Below, piece after piece: positions 25,570 to 33,974 of a stretch of DNA of 64,000 bases; position 1 is the stretch's first letter, and each line of letters opens with the position of its first letter. The position numbers were made by a program, and so were the translations under genes. The notes under the pieces were generated by a model that worked only from the letters and a program-made list of their open reading frames with translations, did no database searches and was not told the origin of the DNA. The DNA is from Clostridia bacterium (GTDB lineage Bacteria; Bacillota; Clostridia; Oscillospirales; Acutalibacteraceae), in assembly GCA_017550625.1 (NCBI GenBank), contig JAFZOL010000045.1, positions 62,001 to 126,000 of the forward strand. Direction: 5' to 3'.

Positions 25570-25842
25570 ATGAAGAAGAGAATCGTCATCATCGCGGCGA
25601 TCGTGCTGCTCCTCGCCGTGCTGTTTGTTCCGATCCCGCGCGGGACGTACCGGGACGGCGGCACGAAGGACTACGCCGCCCTGACCTACCGGATCGTGGT
25701 CTGGAACAGGCTGACGGATGAGATCCCCGCGGACGGCGCGGACGGCCCCGGGGTGTATCACAGGACGTCCGTCTATTGGTTCCCCGATAACTTCAAGAGC
25801 GTCGACGGGCTCTGGGCGCTCGAGACCGGGCGGGCCGCGTGA
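25570..25842 (+). CDS. Small secreted or membrane-anchored protein
   Basis: The 90-residue protein has an N-terminal signal or anchor helix (MKKRIVIIAAIVLLLAVLFV). A short extracytoplasmic part follows: PIPRGTYRDGGTKDYAALTYRIVVW, then RTSVYWFPDNFKSVDGLWAL. TYRDGGTKDYxALTYxxVxWN recurs in small exported Firmicutes proteins, but I know no function. GAGGAG precedes the ATG at a normal distance. It lies between the GNAT gene and the NifX/FKBP gene on the same strand. Confidence 0.7.
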   Translation: MKKRIVIIAAIVLLLAVLFVPIPRGTYRDGGTKDYAALTYRIVVWNRLTDEIPADGADGPGVYHRTSVYWFPDNFKSVDGLWALETGRAA

Positions 25843-25888
25843 GCCCCGTTCCATCTAAACAGAAAAACAAAGTAAAGGAGATACAAAT

Positions 25889-26743
25889 ATGAAAATCGCG
25901 GTCACTTATGAAAACGGCGAGGTGTTTCAGCACTTCGGCCACACGCGGCAATTCAAGGTTTATGAGGTCGAAAACGGGCAGGTCACGTCAGCGTCGGTCA
26001 TCGGCTCGAACGGCAGCGGCCACGGCGCGCTGGCGGGGCTTCTGGCGGGCAAGGACGTCGACGTGCTGATCTGCGGCGGCATCGGCGGCGGGGCCGTGGC
26101 GGCGCTCGCCGAACAGGGCGTGCAGCTCTGCGCGGGCGCCTCGGGCAGCGCGGACGAGGCGGTGGCGGCGTATTTGCGCGGAGACCTCAAAAACACCGGC
26201 GCCAACTGCGACCATCACCACGACGGCGATCACGATTGCCATGACCATGGCGAGGACCACGCCTGCCCCGGGCATGAGAGCGCCTGCGGCGGCTGCAGGC
26301 CCGGTGCGAACGGGGGCAAAAACCGCGGCAAAACCGTGCGCACGCATTACCGCGGCACCTTCAACGACGGCACGCAGTTCGACTCGTCCTACGACCGCGG
26401 CGAGCCGCTCGAATTCGTCTGCAGCGCGGGCATGATGATCCCGGGCTTCGACGCTGCCGTGGCCGACATGGAGGTCGGGCAGACCGTAGAGGTCCATCTC
26501 ACGCCCGCCGAGGCCTACGGCGAAGCGGACCCCGCGGATGTATTCACGGTCGAAATTTCGCAGCTCCCGGGGGCGGAGGACCTCACCGTCGGGCAGCGCG
26601 TGTATCTGCAGGATACCTTCGGCAGGCCGATCCCGGTCAGGGTGGCGGCGAAGGACGACAACACGGTCACCTTCGACGCGAACCACGAGATGGCGGGCAA
26701 GGAGCTGAACTTCACGATCGAGCTTACCGAGGTGCTCGACTGA
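25889..26743 (+). CDS. Fusion of a NifX-like (FeMo-co family) domain, a His/Cys linker and a SlyD-type FKBP prolyl isomerase
   Basis: The 284-residue protein has three parts. Residues 1-105 (KIAVTYENGEVFQHFGHTRQ; DVDVLICGGIGGGAVAAL) match the dinitrogenase iron-molybdenum cofactor family. Residues 107-140 are a metal-binding-looking linker rich in His, Asp and Cys (CDHHHDGDHDCHDHGEDH, CGGC). Residues 145-284 are a FKBP-type peptidyl-prolyl isomerase with an inserted flap like SlyD (VRTHYRGTFNDGTQFDSSYD; MMIPGFDAAVADMEVG; AYGEADP). SlyD proteins deliver nickel, so metal handling or metallochaperone work is plausible. No nitrogenase genes are present. AAAGGAG precedes the ATG. Confidence 0.82.
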   Translation: MKIAVTYENGEVFQHFGHTRQFKVYEVENGQVTSASVIGSNGSGHGALAGLLAGKDVDVLICGGIGGGAVAALAEQGVQLCAGASGSADEAVAAYLRGDLKNTGANCDHHHDGDHDCHDHGEDHACPGHESACGGCRPGANGGKNRGKTVRTHYRGTFNDGTQFDSSYDRGEPLEFVCSAGMMIPGFDAAVADMEVGQTVEVHLTPAEAYGEADPADVFTVEISQLPGAEDLTVGQRVYLQDTFGRPIPVRVAAKDDNTVTFDANHEMAGKELNFTIELTEVLD

Positions 26744-26777
26744 GCCCGTTCCCGAAGACGCACAGCGAGGTGAAAAC

Positions 26778-28736
26778 ATGGAACATACGACAGTCAGCCG
26801 CGGCACGGTCGTCTTCCGACGGAACGAGGACGCGGTCAGAATCACGCCCTGCGGCCGGAACGCGATCCGTTTCGAGGCGTTCCCCGGCGGCGAGGTGTTT
26901 GATGAAAACTACACGCTGACGCCGCAGACGGCGGCGGCCGCGATCGAAGAAACGGAGCGCGACGTCACCATGACCGTGGGCGCGCTGCGCGTACGGCTGG
27001 AGCCAAGCGGCAAGGTCACGTTTTATAAAGACGGCAAAACGATCCTCGAAGAAAAGCCCGAGCTCGCGTTTCGCTCCGGCTTTCGGCATTACGAAAAAAA
27101 CGGGCGGGGCTCCTTTTCCGCGCGGGTGACCTTTCAGCCGAACGCGGGCGAGCATTTTTACGGTCTCGGGCACGAAGAGGGCGGTCTGTTCGACCTCAAG
27201 GGCTGCAGTGTCGACCTGCGCCACGTGAACGCCAAATGCACGGTCCCCGTCGTGTATTCCTCTCTCGGCTACGCTTTTCTGTGGAACGTCCCGGCCGTTG
27301 GCACGGCGGAGCTCTCCGCCAACCGCACACGCTTCGGCGTCGGCGCGGCGAAAAAGATCGATTACGTCGTGATCGCCGGCACGCCCAAAGAGGCCGTCGA
27401 AACGCTTGCCGACCTCACCGGGCACGCGCCCTTGATGCCGCACTGGGCCACGGGCTTCTGGCAGAGCCGCCTGCGATACGAAACGCAGGAGGATCTGCTT
27501 TCGATCGCGCGGCGGTATAAGGAAGAGGGGATCCCGCTCAGTGTGATCGTGTGCGATTATTTCCACTGGACGGAGCAGGGCGATTATAGGTTCGACCCCG
27601 CTTACTGGCCCGACCCGCGGGCGATGGCGGACGAACTGCACCGCATGGGCGTGAAGCTGGCCGTTTCCGTCTGGCCGACCGTGAACGAGAACAGCGAGAA
27701 TTATGCGTATATGCGCGAAAACGGCCTGCTGATCGGCACCGACGAGGGCGGCGGCAGGGTTTTCGATTTCTACGGGCCGCAGGCGGAGATCGACGTGACG
27801 AACCCGAAAACGCGGGATTTCGTGTTCTCAAAAATCAAAGAAAACTATCTCGACAACGGCGTCGACGCCCTGTGGTTCGACGAGGCGGAGCCCGAGATCC
27901 ACCCCGAAAACTTCACGAATCTCAATCTCTTTCTCGGCAAGGGCGACGAGGTCGGTTTGCTCTATCCCTATTATTACGTCAAAATGGCTTACGATGGGCT
28001 GACCGCGATCCGTGACGAGGTCCCGGTCACGCTGACGCGGGCGGCGTGGCTCGGCAGCCAGAAATACGGCGCGCTCGTGTGGAGCGGCGATATCCCCTCC
28101 ACCTTCGAGAGCCTTGCTTCGCAGGTGAGAACCGGGCTCAATATGGCGATGTGCGGCATCCCGTGGTGGAATACCGATATCGGCGGCTTCTGGGGCGGCG
28201 ACACAACGGGCGGCGAGTTCCGCGAGCTGATCGTGCGATGGTTCCAGTTCGGCGTGTTTTCTCCCGTCATGCGCCTGCACGGCGCGCGCGTCCGCCACGG
28301 CGAAAAAAAGCGCGACGTGAAAGAACCCACGGGCGACCCGAACGAGATCTGGAGCTTCGGCGAACGGGCTTTTCCGATCCTGAAGGACCTGATCCTGCTG
28401 CGCGAGCGCCTGAGACCCTATATCGAAAAGCAGATGCGCGCCGCCTCCGAAAAGGGCTGGCCCGTGATGCGCCCGATGTTCTTTGAATACCCCGAAGACG
28501 AGACCTGCTATTCCCTCGGCGAACAGTATCTGTTCGGCGACGAGATCCTCTTCGCGCCGATCGTCAGCCGCGGGCAGACGAAAAAGCGTGTCTACCTGCC
28601 CGAGGGCGGCTGGATCCTGACGAAGGACGGCAAACCCTATCCCGCCGGCTGGCACGAGATCACGGCCGAGCTTGACGAATTTATCGCGTTCGTGCGGCCC
28701 GGTTCGCCGGTCCTCGCCTGTTTCATAAAGGATTAA
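26778..28736 (+). CDS. GH31-family alpha-glycosidase
   Basis: This 652-residue cytoplasmic enzyme has GH31 motifs in order: FYGLGHEEGGLFDLKG, the PHWATGFWQSRLRY barrel start, ALWFDEAEPE (nucleophile Asp near residue 367), VWSGDIPSTFESL (acid/base Asp near 437) and MCGIPWWNTDIGGFWGG. It should cleave alpha-linked glucose or xylose. The ribosome binding site GAGGTG precedes the ATG, and the gene follows the NifX/FKBP gene by 34 bases. Substrate choice between alpha-glucosidase and alpha-xylosidase cannot be decided from these motifs. Length is on the short side for GH31, consistent with bacterial members lacking extra beta-domains. Confidence 0.88.
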   Translation: MEHTTVSRGTVVFRRNEDAVRITPCGRNAIRFEAFPGGEVFDENYTLTPQTAAAAIEETERDVTMTVGALRVRLEPSGKVTFYKDGKTILEEKPELAFRSGFRHYEKNGRGSFSARVTFQPNAGEHFYGLGHEEGGLFDLKGCSVDLRHVNAKCTVPVVYSSLGYAFLWNVPAVGTAELSANRTRFGVGAAKKIDYVVIAGTPKEAVETLADLTGHAPLMPHWATGFWQSRLRYETQEDLLSIARRYKEEGIPLSVIVCDYFHWTEQGDYRFDPAYWPDPRAMADELHRMGVKLAVSVWPTVNENSENYAYMRENGLLIGTDEGGGRVFDFYGPQAEIDVTNPKTRDFVFSKIKENYLDNGVDALWFDEAEPEIHPENFTNLNLFLGKGDEVGLLYPYYYVKMAYDGLTAIRDEVPVTLTRAAWLGSQKYGALVWSGDIPSTFESLASQVRTGLNMAMCGIPWWNTDIGGFWGGDTTGGEFRELIVRWFQFGVFSPVMRLHGARVRHGEKKRDVKEPTGDPNEIWSFGERAFPILKDLILLRERLRPYIEKQMRAASEKGWPVMRPMFFEYPEDETCYSLGEQYLFGDEILFAPIVSRGQTKKRVYLPEGGWILTKDGKPYPAGWHEITAELDEFIAFVRPGSPVLACFIKD

Positions 28737-28739
28737 AAA

Positions 28740-28775
28740 CCAGCACCCCCGCTCGGAACGAGCGGGGGTGCTGTA
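28740..28775 (-). terminator. Terminator hairpin, mainly for the minus strand
   Basis: CAGCACCCCCGCTCG pairs with CGAGCGGGGGTGCTG (28741-28773). Read leftward it is followed by GGTTTTTAA. Read rightward there is no T-tract, so it mainly serves the CotH-like gene. Confidence 0.7.
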
Positions 28776-28848
28776 TATCTTATGCTTCTTGTTTTCTTGG
28801 GGTCTCCGGTTTCAACCCCCTGGCCTCTGGCCCCTGGCCTCTACCTCA

Positions 28849-31155
28849 TCATCCGATCCGGAACACGCGGCGGAAGAAGTCCGCGATCCTGCGTAGAAGC
28901 TGCTTCAGGAAGTCCCAAAGGCTCCCGAGCGAGGCGCCGCCGCCGTTGTCGTCACCGGTCTCTTCGGCGGCCTCCGCCTCGCGCTGCGCCTGCAGGGCGG
29001 GGTCCAGCGCGCCGAGGATATCTTCGATCGCGGCGAGGTTCTCTTCGAGCGTCTTCGTTTCATCGTAGCTGAGCGCCGCAATGGACGCTTTCGCGTTTTC
29101 GATGAGCTGCCGTGAAGCGTCGCTGTCGTCGGGCAGGGCTCTCCGGTCTGCGGCGGCCACGGCGTCGGCCTTCGCCGTTTCAAAGGCCGCTTTGTCCGCG
29201 GCGAGCTGGGCGGCGGCCTCGATGGCGTCGATCTCGGCCTGCGTCTTCCACACGGCGTAAAGCACCGTGCATTCGCCCGCGAGCGTCAGCGTGTCGCCCG
29301 GGAAATAGGCCGTGCCGCTCTCGTCGGCGGCGGTGTTCCAGCAATAGAACTTCTTGCCGGAGGGCGCGTTGACCGTGCCGTTGCCGGTGATGTTGCGCAC
29401 CGTCACGCTGTCGCCGATCTCGCTGATCACCGAAACGGTGGCCCAGCTGCCGGAGTTCGCGCCGTTCACGTCGTAATAGAGATATGCGCCGTTCACGCCG
29501 AGGCCCTTGTTGAGTTCGGCGGTGCGGTCGCGCACGAAGCCCATGCTGATGTCGCGGTTCTGTTCCCACTTCGCGGCGGCGACTGCCCCGTCGGCGGTGC
29601 TGAACAGGTTCCAGCGCACGCCGTTCATGGCGGCGCTCTCTTTGAGCGTCGCGGCGATGGCGGCGATTTTGCTGTTCACGGCGTCAAATTTACCGTTTGC
29701 AACGCACTGCGCCCATTTTTCACGCACCAGCGCGCGGAAATCCGCGTGGCGGTTCGCGGCGGCGAGCACGGTGGGAATGCCGTGATACGCCAGCTGATTG
29801 GCCCACCACAGGTTCGTGGTGATGAGCGGCACGTTCATGTTCGTCTGGCGGCTGCCGAAGGCGTTGTCCATGTCCCACACGGGGCCGAACACCACCTTGC
29901 TGTTTTCGCCCTCGGGCTTATACGCGAAAAAGCTCGAAAGGGCGGCGTCGAAGTTCATCGAGATCTCCTGCGTCAGATACGCCGCAGCGAGCGAATCCAC
30001 GTCGAAATACTCGCTGTAATGCTTGCCCTCGGCGTTATAGCCCGTTGCGGAATACAGCGCCTCGGTGCCCGCGTCCATGAAGTCCGCGATGTAGGTGACC
30101 TCGGCGCGCGAGGCCTGTTCGGGCGACTTGATCACGATCGGCTGGCCGTTTTTCGTCACGAAGCCGCTCAGCTCGGGATCATACCGGCCGCCGTATTCGT
30201 ATTCCATCAGATATCCGCCGGTCACGTCCGCCGGGTCGTTCGGGATCTCCACCCACTTGCGCGAGCCCTTGGCGGAAGACGACTGCACCGTGTTGTTCGC
30301 GCCGGTGCCGCCGCGCGGCAGGCTGTCGAAATCGTCAACGTCGGGGTTCGCGTTTTCGTTGGCCTTTTCAAGGTCGGCGATGTCCACGCGGTTCTCGCCG
30401 ATCTCAACGCTCTCGCAGATCACGTAGTTGCCCTTGTAGTCGCCGTTGATATACAGGTCCACGTAGGTGTATTCGCTCGTATAGGTCATGCCGAAGGCCT
30501 TGGCGAACTCCCAGCCGTAGGCGTTGTGGATCAGCGGCAGGTCGCGGTAGTTCGCGAGCAGGGTCCATTTTTTCGCCTTGCCCATGCCGAACAGGTCGGT
30601 CTTCTTGTCGAACTTGATGTTATACGGCTTCTTCGGATAGCCCCAGGTCGCGTTGCCGCGGCCCTTGATCTGCTTAAGATCCTTGTCGAGGGTCTTCACG
30701 CCGTTCTCGTAAACGCGGATCTTGCCGGGCTCCTTGTTCTCTTTGTTGGCGTGGATGTAGCTCAAGCTCCCGCTCTCGGTCGTGATATACACCGCCGGCA
30801 GGTTTGCCGAGAACATCACGTTGAGCGTATAGGTCTTCGCGCCGCAGTTAAGCGTGTGCGCGCCCGCGGTCAGGCCCGCCGCAGCCCCGCCGGACGTGAT
30901 CGGCGCGCCGTCGAGCGTCACGCCGTCCGACGCGGTGAAATAGACGATAGCCGCGTCCATATCGAGGTCCGCCGGCAGAAACAGATAATACTGCCCGGAG
31001 GTGGAATACCACGACACCGTGTCCATGGCGTCCTCGGCCCCGCCGTAGGGGTTCACGGCGAAGGCGCCGATCCCGGCGGCGTCCTCGGCGACGACCGGCG
31101 ACAGGACCGAAAGAAGCAGCAGCAGCGCGAGCGCCGCGGATAACAGTTTCTTCAT
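28849..31155 (-). CDS. Secreted CotH-kinase-like protein with aromatic amphipathic C-terminal tail
   Basis: The 768-residue protein has a signal peptide (LLSAALALLLLLSVLSPVVA). The CotH kinase domain (about 110-480) carries IKGRGNATWGYPKKPYNIKF, WTLLANYRDLPLIHNAYGWE, GNYVICESVEIG and FGPVWDMDNAFGS, the metal-binding DMD. CotH proteins phosphorylate secreted or spore-coat proteins. A repeat-like domain with FYCWNTAADESGTAYFPGDT (listerial InlB-type B repeat fragment) and a helical region follow. After an acidic EETGDDNGGG spacer, the protein ends in LWDFLKQLLRRIADFFRRVF and RIG. The tail resembles those at 22571 and 42696. Confidence 0.83.
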   Translation of the reverse strand: MKKLLSAALALLLLLSVLSPVVAEDAAGIGAFAVNPYGGAEDAMDTVSWYSTSGQYYLFLPADLDMDAAIVYFTASDGVTLDGAPITSGGAAAGLTAGAHTLNCGAKTYTLNVMFSANLPAVYITTESGSLSYIHANKENKEPGKIRVYENGVKTLDKDLKQIKGRGNATWGYPKKPYNIKFDKKTDLFGMGKAKKWTLLANYRDLPLIHNAYGWEFAKAFGMTYTSEYTYVDLYINGDYKGNYVICESVEIGENRVDIADLEKANENANPDVDDFDSLPRGGTGANNTVQSSSAKGSRKWVEIPNDPADVTGGYLMEYEYGGRYDPELSGFVTKNGQPIVIKSPEQASRAEVTYIADFMDAGTEALYSATGYNAEGKHYSEYFDVDSLAAAYLTQEISMNFDAALSSFFAYKPEGENSKVVFGPVWDMDNAFGSRQTNMNVPLITTNLWWANQLAYHGIPTVLAAANRHADFRALVREKWAQCVANGKFDAVNSKIAAIAATLKESAAMNGVRWNLFSTADGAVAAAKWEQNRDISMGFVRDRTAELNKGLGVNGAYLYYDVNGANSGSWATVSVISEIGDSVTVRNITGNGTVNAPSGKKFYCWNTAADESGTAYFPGDTLTLAGECTVLYAVWKTQAEIDAIEAAAQLAADKAAFETAKADAVAAADRRALPDDSDASRQLIENAKASIAALSYDETKTLEENLAAIEDILGALDPALQAQREAEAAEETGDDNGGGASLGSLWDFLKQLLRRIADFFRRVFRIG

Positions 31156-31190
31156 CTCAGATGCATCTCCTTTTGATATTTTACGATATA

Positions 31191-31219
31191 ATTATATCTC
31201 AGCTTTTGAAAAACTGCAA
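31191..31219 (-). promoter_or_regulatory. Promoter of the CotH-like gene, over a palindrome
   Basis: Minus strand TTGCAG (31219-31214) and TATAAT (31196-31191), 17-base spacer. The -10 region lies in the perfect palindrome GATATAATTATATC (31186-31199), a possible operator. Confidence 0.75.
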
Positions 31220-31274
31220 GCCCCTCCGCCGAAATTTCGGGACGGGCGATTTCGCGCGAAACGGAAAACAAATC

Positions 31275-31304
31275 TTGCAATCCCGCCGGGCCCCATTGTA
31301 TAAT
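31275..31304 (+). promoter_or_regulatory. Promoter of the flavodoxin operon
   Basis: TTGCAA (31275-31280) and TATAAT (31299-31304), 18-base spacer, divergent from the CotH-like promoter. Confidence 0.75.
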
Positions 31305-31336
31305 AAGAGCAGAAAACAGATGAAGGGAGCATGCGT

Positions 31337-31816
31337 ATGAAAACGATCGTCGTGTATTATTCCATGGAGGGCAACACCGACCTCGCCGCGAAAAAGATCG
31401 CCGAAAAGACCGGCGCGGACTTATTGCGCCTCGAGCCCGAAAAGGCGTATCCCGACAGCGGTTTCCGCAAGTTTTTCTGGGGCGGCAAAAGCGCCGTCAT
31501 GGCCGAAACGCCCGCGCTGAAGGCCTACGCCTTCGACCCCGCCGCGTATGAGAGAATCGTCTTCGGCTTTCCGGTGTGGGCGAGCAACGTGACCCCGCCG
31601 CTGCGCACGTTCATCAAGGATAACGACCTCGGCGGCAAGCGCTTCGCCGCCTTCGCCTGCGAGGGCGGCTCCGGGGCGGAAAAGGCCTTCGCGAAGCTGA
31701 AGGCGGCGCTCGGGGTCGACAAATTCGACGCCGAGCTCATCCTGATCGACCCGAAAACGAAACCGAACGCCGAAAACGACGAAAAGATCGACGCGTTCTG
31801 CGCCGCCCTGCGATGA
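31337..31816 (+). CDS. Flavodoxin-like protein
   Basis: The ATG at 31337 is preferred because GAAGGGAG lies eight bases upstream. The ATG at 31331 is only two bases from it. The 159-residue protein begins KTIVVYYSMEGNTDLAAKKI, the phosphate-binding loop of flavodoxins. It continues with VFGFPVWASNVTPPLRTFI, where the Trp packs on the FMN ring, and FAAFACEGGSG. It is a one-electron carrier or NAD(P)H:quinone-type small flavoprotein. It heads an operon with a GNAT protein, a DUF4832-type protein and a beta-propeller hydrolase-like protein. Confidence 0.85.
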   Translation: MKTIVVYYSMEGNTDLAAKKIAEKTGADLLRLEPEKAYPDSGFRKFFWGGKSAVMAETPALKAYAFDPAAYERIVFGFPVWASNVTPPLRTFIKDNDLGGKRFAAFACEGGSGAEKAFAKLKAALGVDKFDAELILIDPKTKPNAENDEKIDAFCAALR

Positions 31817-31851
31817 CGGCGGCGCTGCGGATCCCCGGAAAAGGAGAACGG

Positions 31852-32625
31852 ATGACAACGCAAAACATGCTTCACATCGCCATGGCGCAGTCGGCGGAGG
31901 ACGTCGGCTGCAAGGCGGAGGACTTTCTGTCAGAGCGCAGCCTCGTGGTCCCGCTGAAGCCCGGCGCGAACGTAAAAAAGTATTATAAGCCCCCGATCGG
32001 GTGCAATTTCATCTCATACGGGAACAACGTCGTGGCGGCCGCCGCCGACGGCTTTTACGACGTCGTGCAAGCGTATGTGGAGCGGTTCGATTTCCGGCAT
32101 TGTTTTGAAACGCCGAACATGTACTGGCTGAATCAAAAGCTGGAGCCGCTCGGGCAGACGGTCTGCTTCATGGCGGAGTATTTTCTGCCCGACTTGAACA
32201 AACTCAAACCCCTGCCGTGCCCGTATGAGACGCGGCTTTTGGAGAAGCCCGACTTTGAGGAGCTGTATCTGCCGGAGTGGTCGAACGCCCTGTGCGCCGC
32301 CAGAAAGCATCTGGACGTTCTGGCGGCCGGGGCTTACGACGGCGGCAGGCTCGTCGGTCTGGCCGGCTGCTCGGCGGACGCCGAAGAAATGCGGCAGATC
32401 GGCGTGGACGTGCTGCCGGCATACCGCAGGCAGGGGATCGCCGCGGCCCTCACGTCAAGGCTGGCGACCGAGATCCTCGCCCGCGGCAAGGTCCCGTTTT
32501 ATTGCGCTGCGTGGTCCAACATCCGGTCGGTCAGAAACGCCCTGAAGAGCGGCTTTGTCCCGGCGTGGGTCGAGATGACGGTGAAGCCGATCGCGGTCGT
32601 GGAAGAAATGAACGAAGAAAAATGA
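31852..32625 (+). CDS. GNAT-family acetyltransferase with N-terminal extension
   Basis: The start at 31852 has AAAAGGAG eight bases before it. A start at 31813 overlapping the flavodoxin stop codon would add 13 residues without a ribosome binding site. The 257-residue protein has an N-terminal part of about 150 residues (NVVAAAADGFYDVVQAYVER; YWLNQKLEPLGQTVCF), which is DUF-like. The GNAT core near 165-240 reads GLAGCSADAEEMRQIGVDVL followed by PAYRRQGIAAAL, with RRQGIAAA as the acetyl-CoA loop. The acceptor is unknown. It overlaps the next gene by four bases. Confidence 0.8.
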   Translation: MTTQNMLHIAMAQSAEDVGCKAEDFLSERSLVVPLKPGANVKKYYKPPIGCNFISYGNNVVAAAADGFYDVVQAYVERFDFRHCFETPNMYWLNQKLEPLGQTVCFMAEYFLPDLNKLKPLPCPYETRLLEKPDFEELYLPEWSNALCAARKHLDVLAAGAYDGGRLVGLAGCSADAEEMRQIGVDVLPAYRRQGIAAALTSRLATEILARGKVPFYCAAWSNIRSVRNALKSGFVPAWVEMTVKPIAVVEEMNEEK

Positions 32626-33962
32626 TCAGGATCCCAACGAAAACACAGAAATTTGAAGCGGCGGACGGGCCGGTTTCCAATCCGTATATCGGGTTTACGA
32701 GCTTTCAGCGGTTCCGCCGGGACCCGCTGTTCGCCGACGTGGTCGTGCGCCCAGAAAACAACCGCACGGAGACCGAAGAGACCGAGTGCTATCCGGTGGC
32801 CGAAAAGGCCGTCCGGCACGGCGGCGGCGGGTATTATCCCGACACGAACGTGGCGTATATCCGTCTGTTGTGGAAGGATTTCGAGCCCCGGCGCGGCGAG
32901 TTCGACTGTGCGAAGATCGGGGACGTCCTTCAAAAGGCGCGAGAGAACGGCCAGACCGTGATGCTGCGCCTGATGCCGCATTCCACAAGAGCGTCCGACG
33001 ACGTGCCGGACTGGCTAAAAGCGATCATCCCGTGCCCCGCGCGGCCCGACGGACAGCGCGTGAAGGAGTCGCCCGCCGACCCCGTGTACCTTAAATACTT
33101 CGGCGAGGCAATCGAAGCCCTCGCCGAAAAGTTCGACCCCGATCCCACCCTCGACGCGATGGACATCTCCATCACCGGGGCGTGGGGCGAGGGCCACAGG
33201 TGCGACGCCTACCCCCGCGAGGCGCTCACGGCGCTCGCGGACGTCTACACGCGCTCGTTCCAAAACACCTGCCTCATCGGGCAGGCCGCCGCGCCGTGGC
33301 TGTCCGAATACGTAAGCAAAACGAAGCCCTGCGGCTGGCGGGGCGACGGCGTGGGCGAAGCCTACCACATGAACGTCAAATACCCCAAGGTCGCCGCCGC
33401 CCACCCCGACCTGTGGAAGACCGCCCCGGTCTCGTTCGAGTGCTTCTGGTGGCTCTGCGAATGGCGGCGGCAGGGCTGGGACCTCGACGAGATCATCGAA
33501 AAGACCCTCTCGTGGCACCTTTCCACCTTCAACGCCAAGAGCTTTCCGATCCCGGATGAATGGAGGCCGAAGATCGAAAACTGGATCGGCAGAATGGGCT
33601 ACCATTTCGTGCCGCGTCAATTTGATTATCCCGAAACCGCCGGCGCCGGGGACGTTCTGCGCTTCTCCCTGCGCGTCGAAAACCGCGGCGTCGCGCCGAT
33701 CTATCACAATATCCCGCTGCGCCTCAGGCTGAAAGCGGCAGACAAAGAATTTGTTTTTACGGCCGGCGTTGACATCCGCGCGTGGCTGCCGGGCGAACAT
33801 ACTCAAACGTTTGAAGTCCGACTGCCCGGCGACGTCCCCGCCGGGGAATACGCGCTCGGGCTTTCGGTCTCGGGCGAAACCGCCCCCGCCGTGGCGTGGG
33901 AAACCAAGGGCGAAACGGACGGCCTGTTCCTGACCGCCGGAATGCTGTCGATCGCCCGGTAA
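32622..33962 (+). CDS. DUF4832/DUF4874-like putative glycoside hydrolase
   Basis: A longer open frame upstream is the shifted reading of the GNAT gene. The correct start is the ATG at 32622, in an ATGA overlap. The 446-residue protein has SNPYIGFTSFQRF near the N-terminus (the NPxxGF motif of DUF4874). It also has TIM-barrel pieces (YIRLLWKDFEPRRGEFD; MDISITGAWGEGHRCDAY with Glu as a possible acid/base) and a C-terminal beta-sandwich (FSLRVENRGVAPIYHNIPLR). These proteins are predicted hydrolases of unknown substrate. There is no signal peptide. It is followed after 12 bases by a beta-propeller gene, which supports joint action on a glycan. Confidence 0.75.
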   Translation: MIRIPTKTQKFEAADGPVSNPYIGFTSFQRFRRDPLFADVVVRPENNRTETEETECYPVAEKAVRHGGGGYYPDTNVAYIRLLWKDFEPRRGEFDCAKIGDVLQKARENGQTVMLRLMPHSTRASDDVPDWLKAIIPCPARPDGQRVKESPADPVYLKYFGEAIEALAEKFDPDPTLDAMDISITGAWGEGHRCDAYPREALTALADVYTRSFQNTCLIGQAAAPWLSEYVSKTKPCGWRGDGVGEAYHMNVKYPKVAAAHPDLWKTAPVSFECFWWLCEWRRQGWDLDEIIEKTLSWHLSTFNAKSFPIPDEWRPKIENWIGRMGYHFVPRQFDYPETAGAGDVLRFSLRVENRGVAPIYHNIPLRLRLKAADKEFVFTAGVDIRAWLPGEHTQTFEVRLPGDVPAGEYALGLSVSGETAPAVAWETKGETDGLFLTAGMLSIAR

Positions 33963-33974
33963 ACGGAGGAATCT

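Noticed and set aside
32277-33962. Longer start for the DUF4832-like gene
   Set aside because: The first 115 codons are a shifted reading of the GNAT gene. The ATGA overlap at 32622 gives the family N-terminus.
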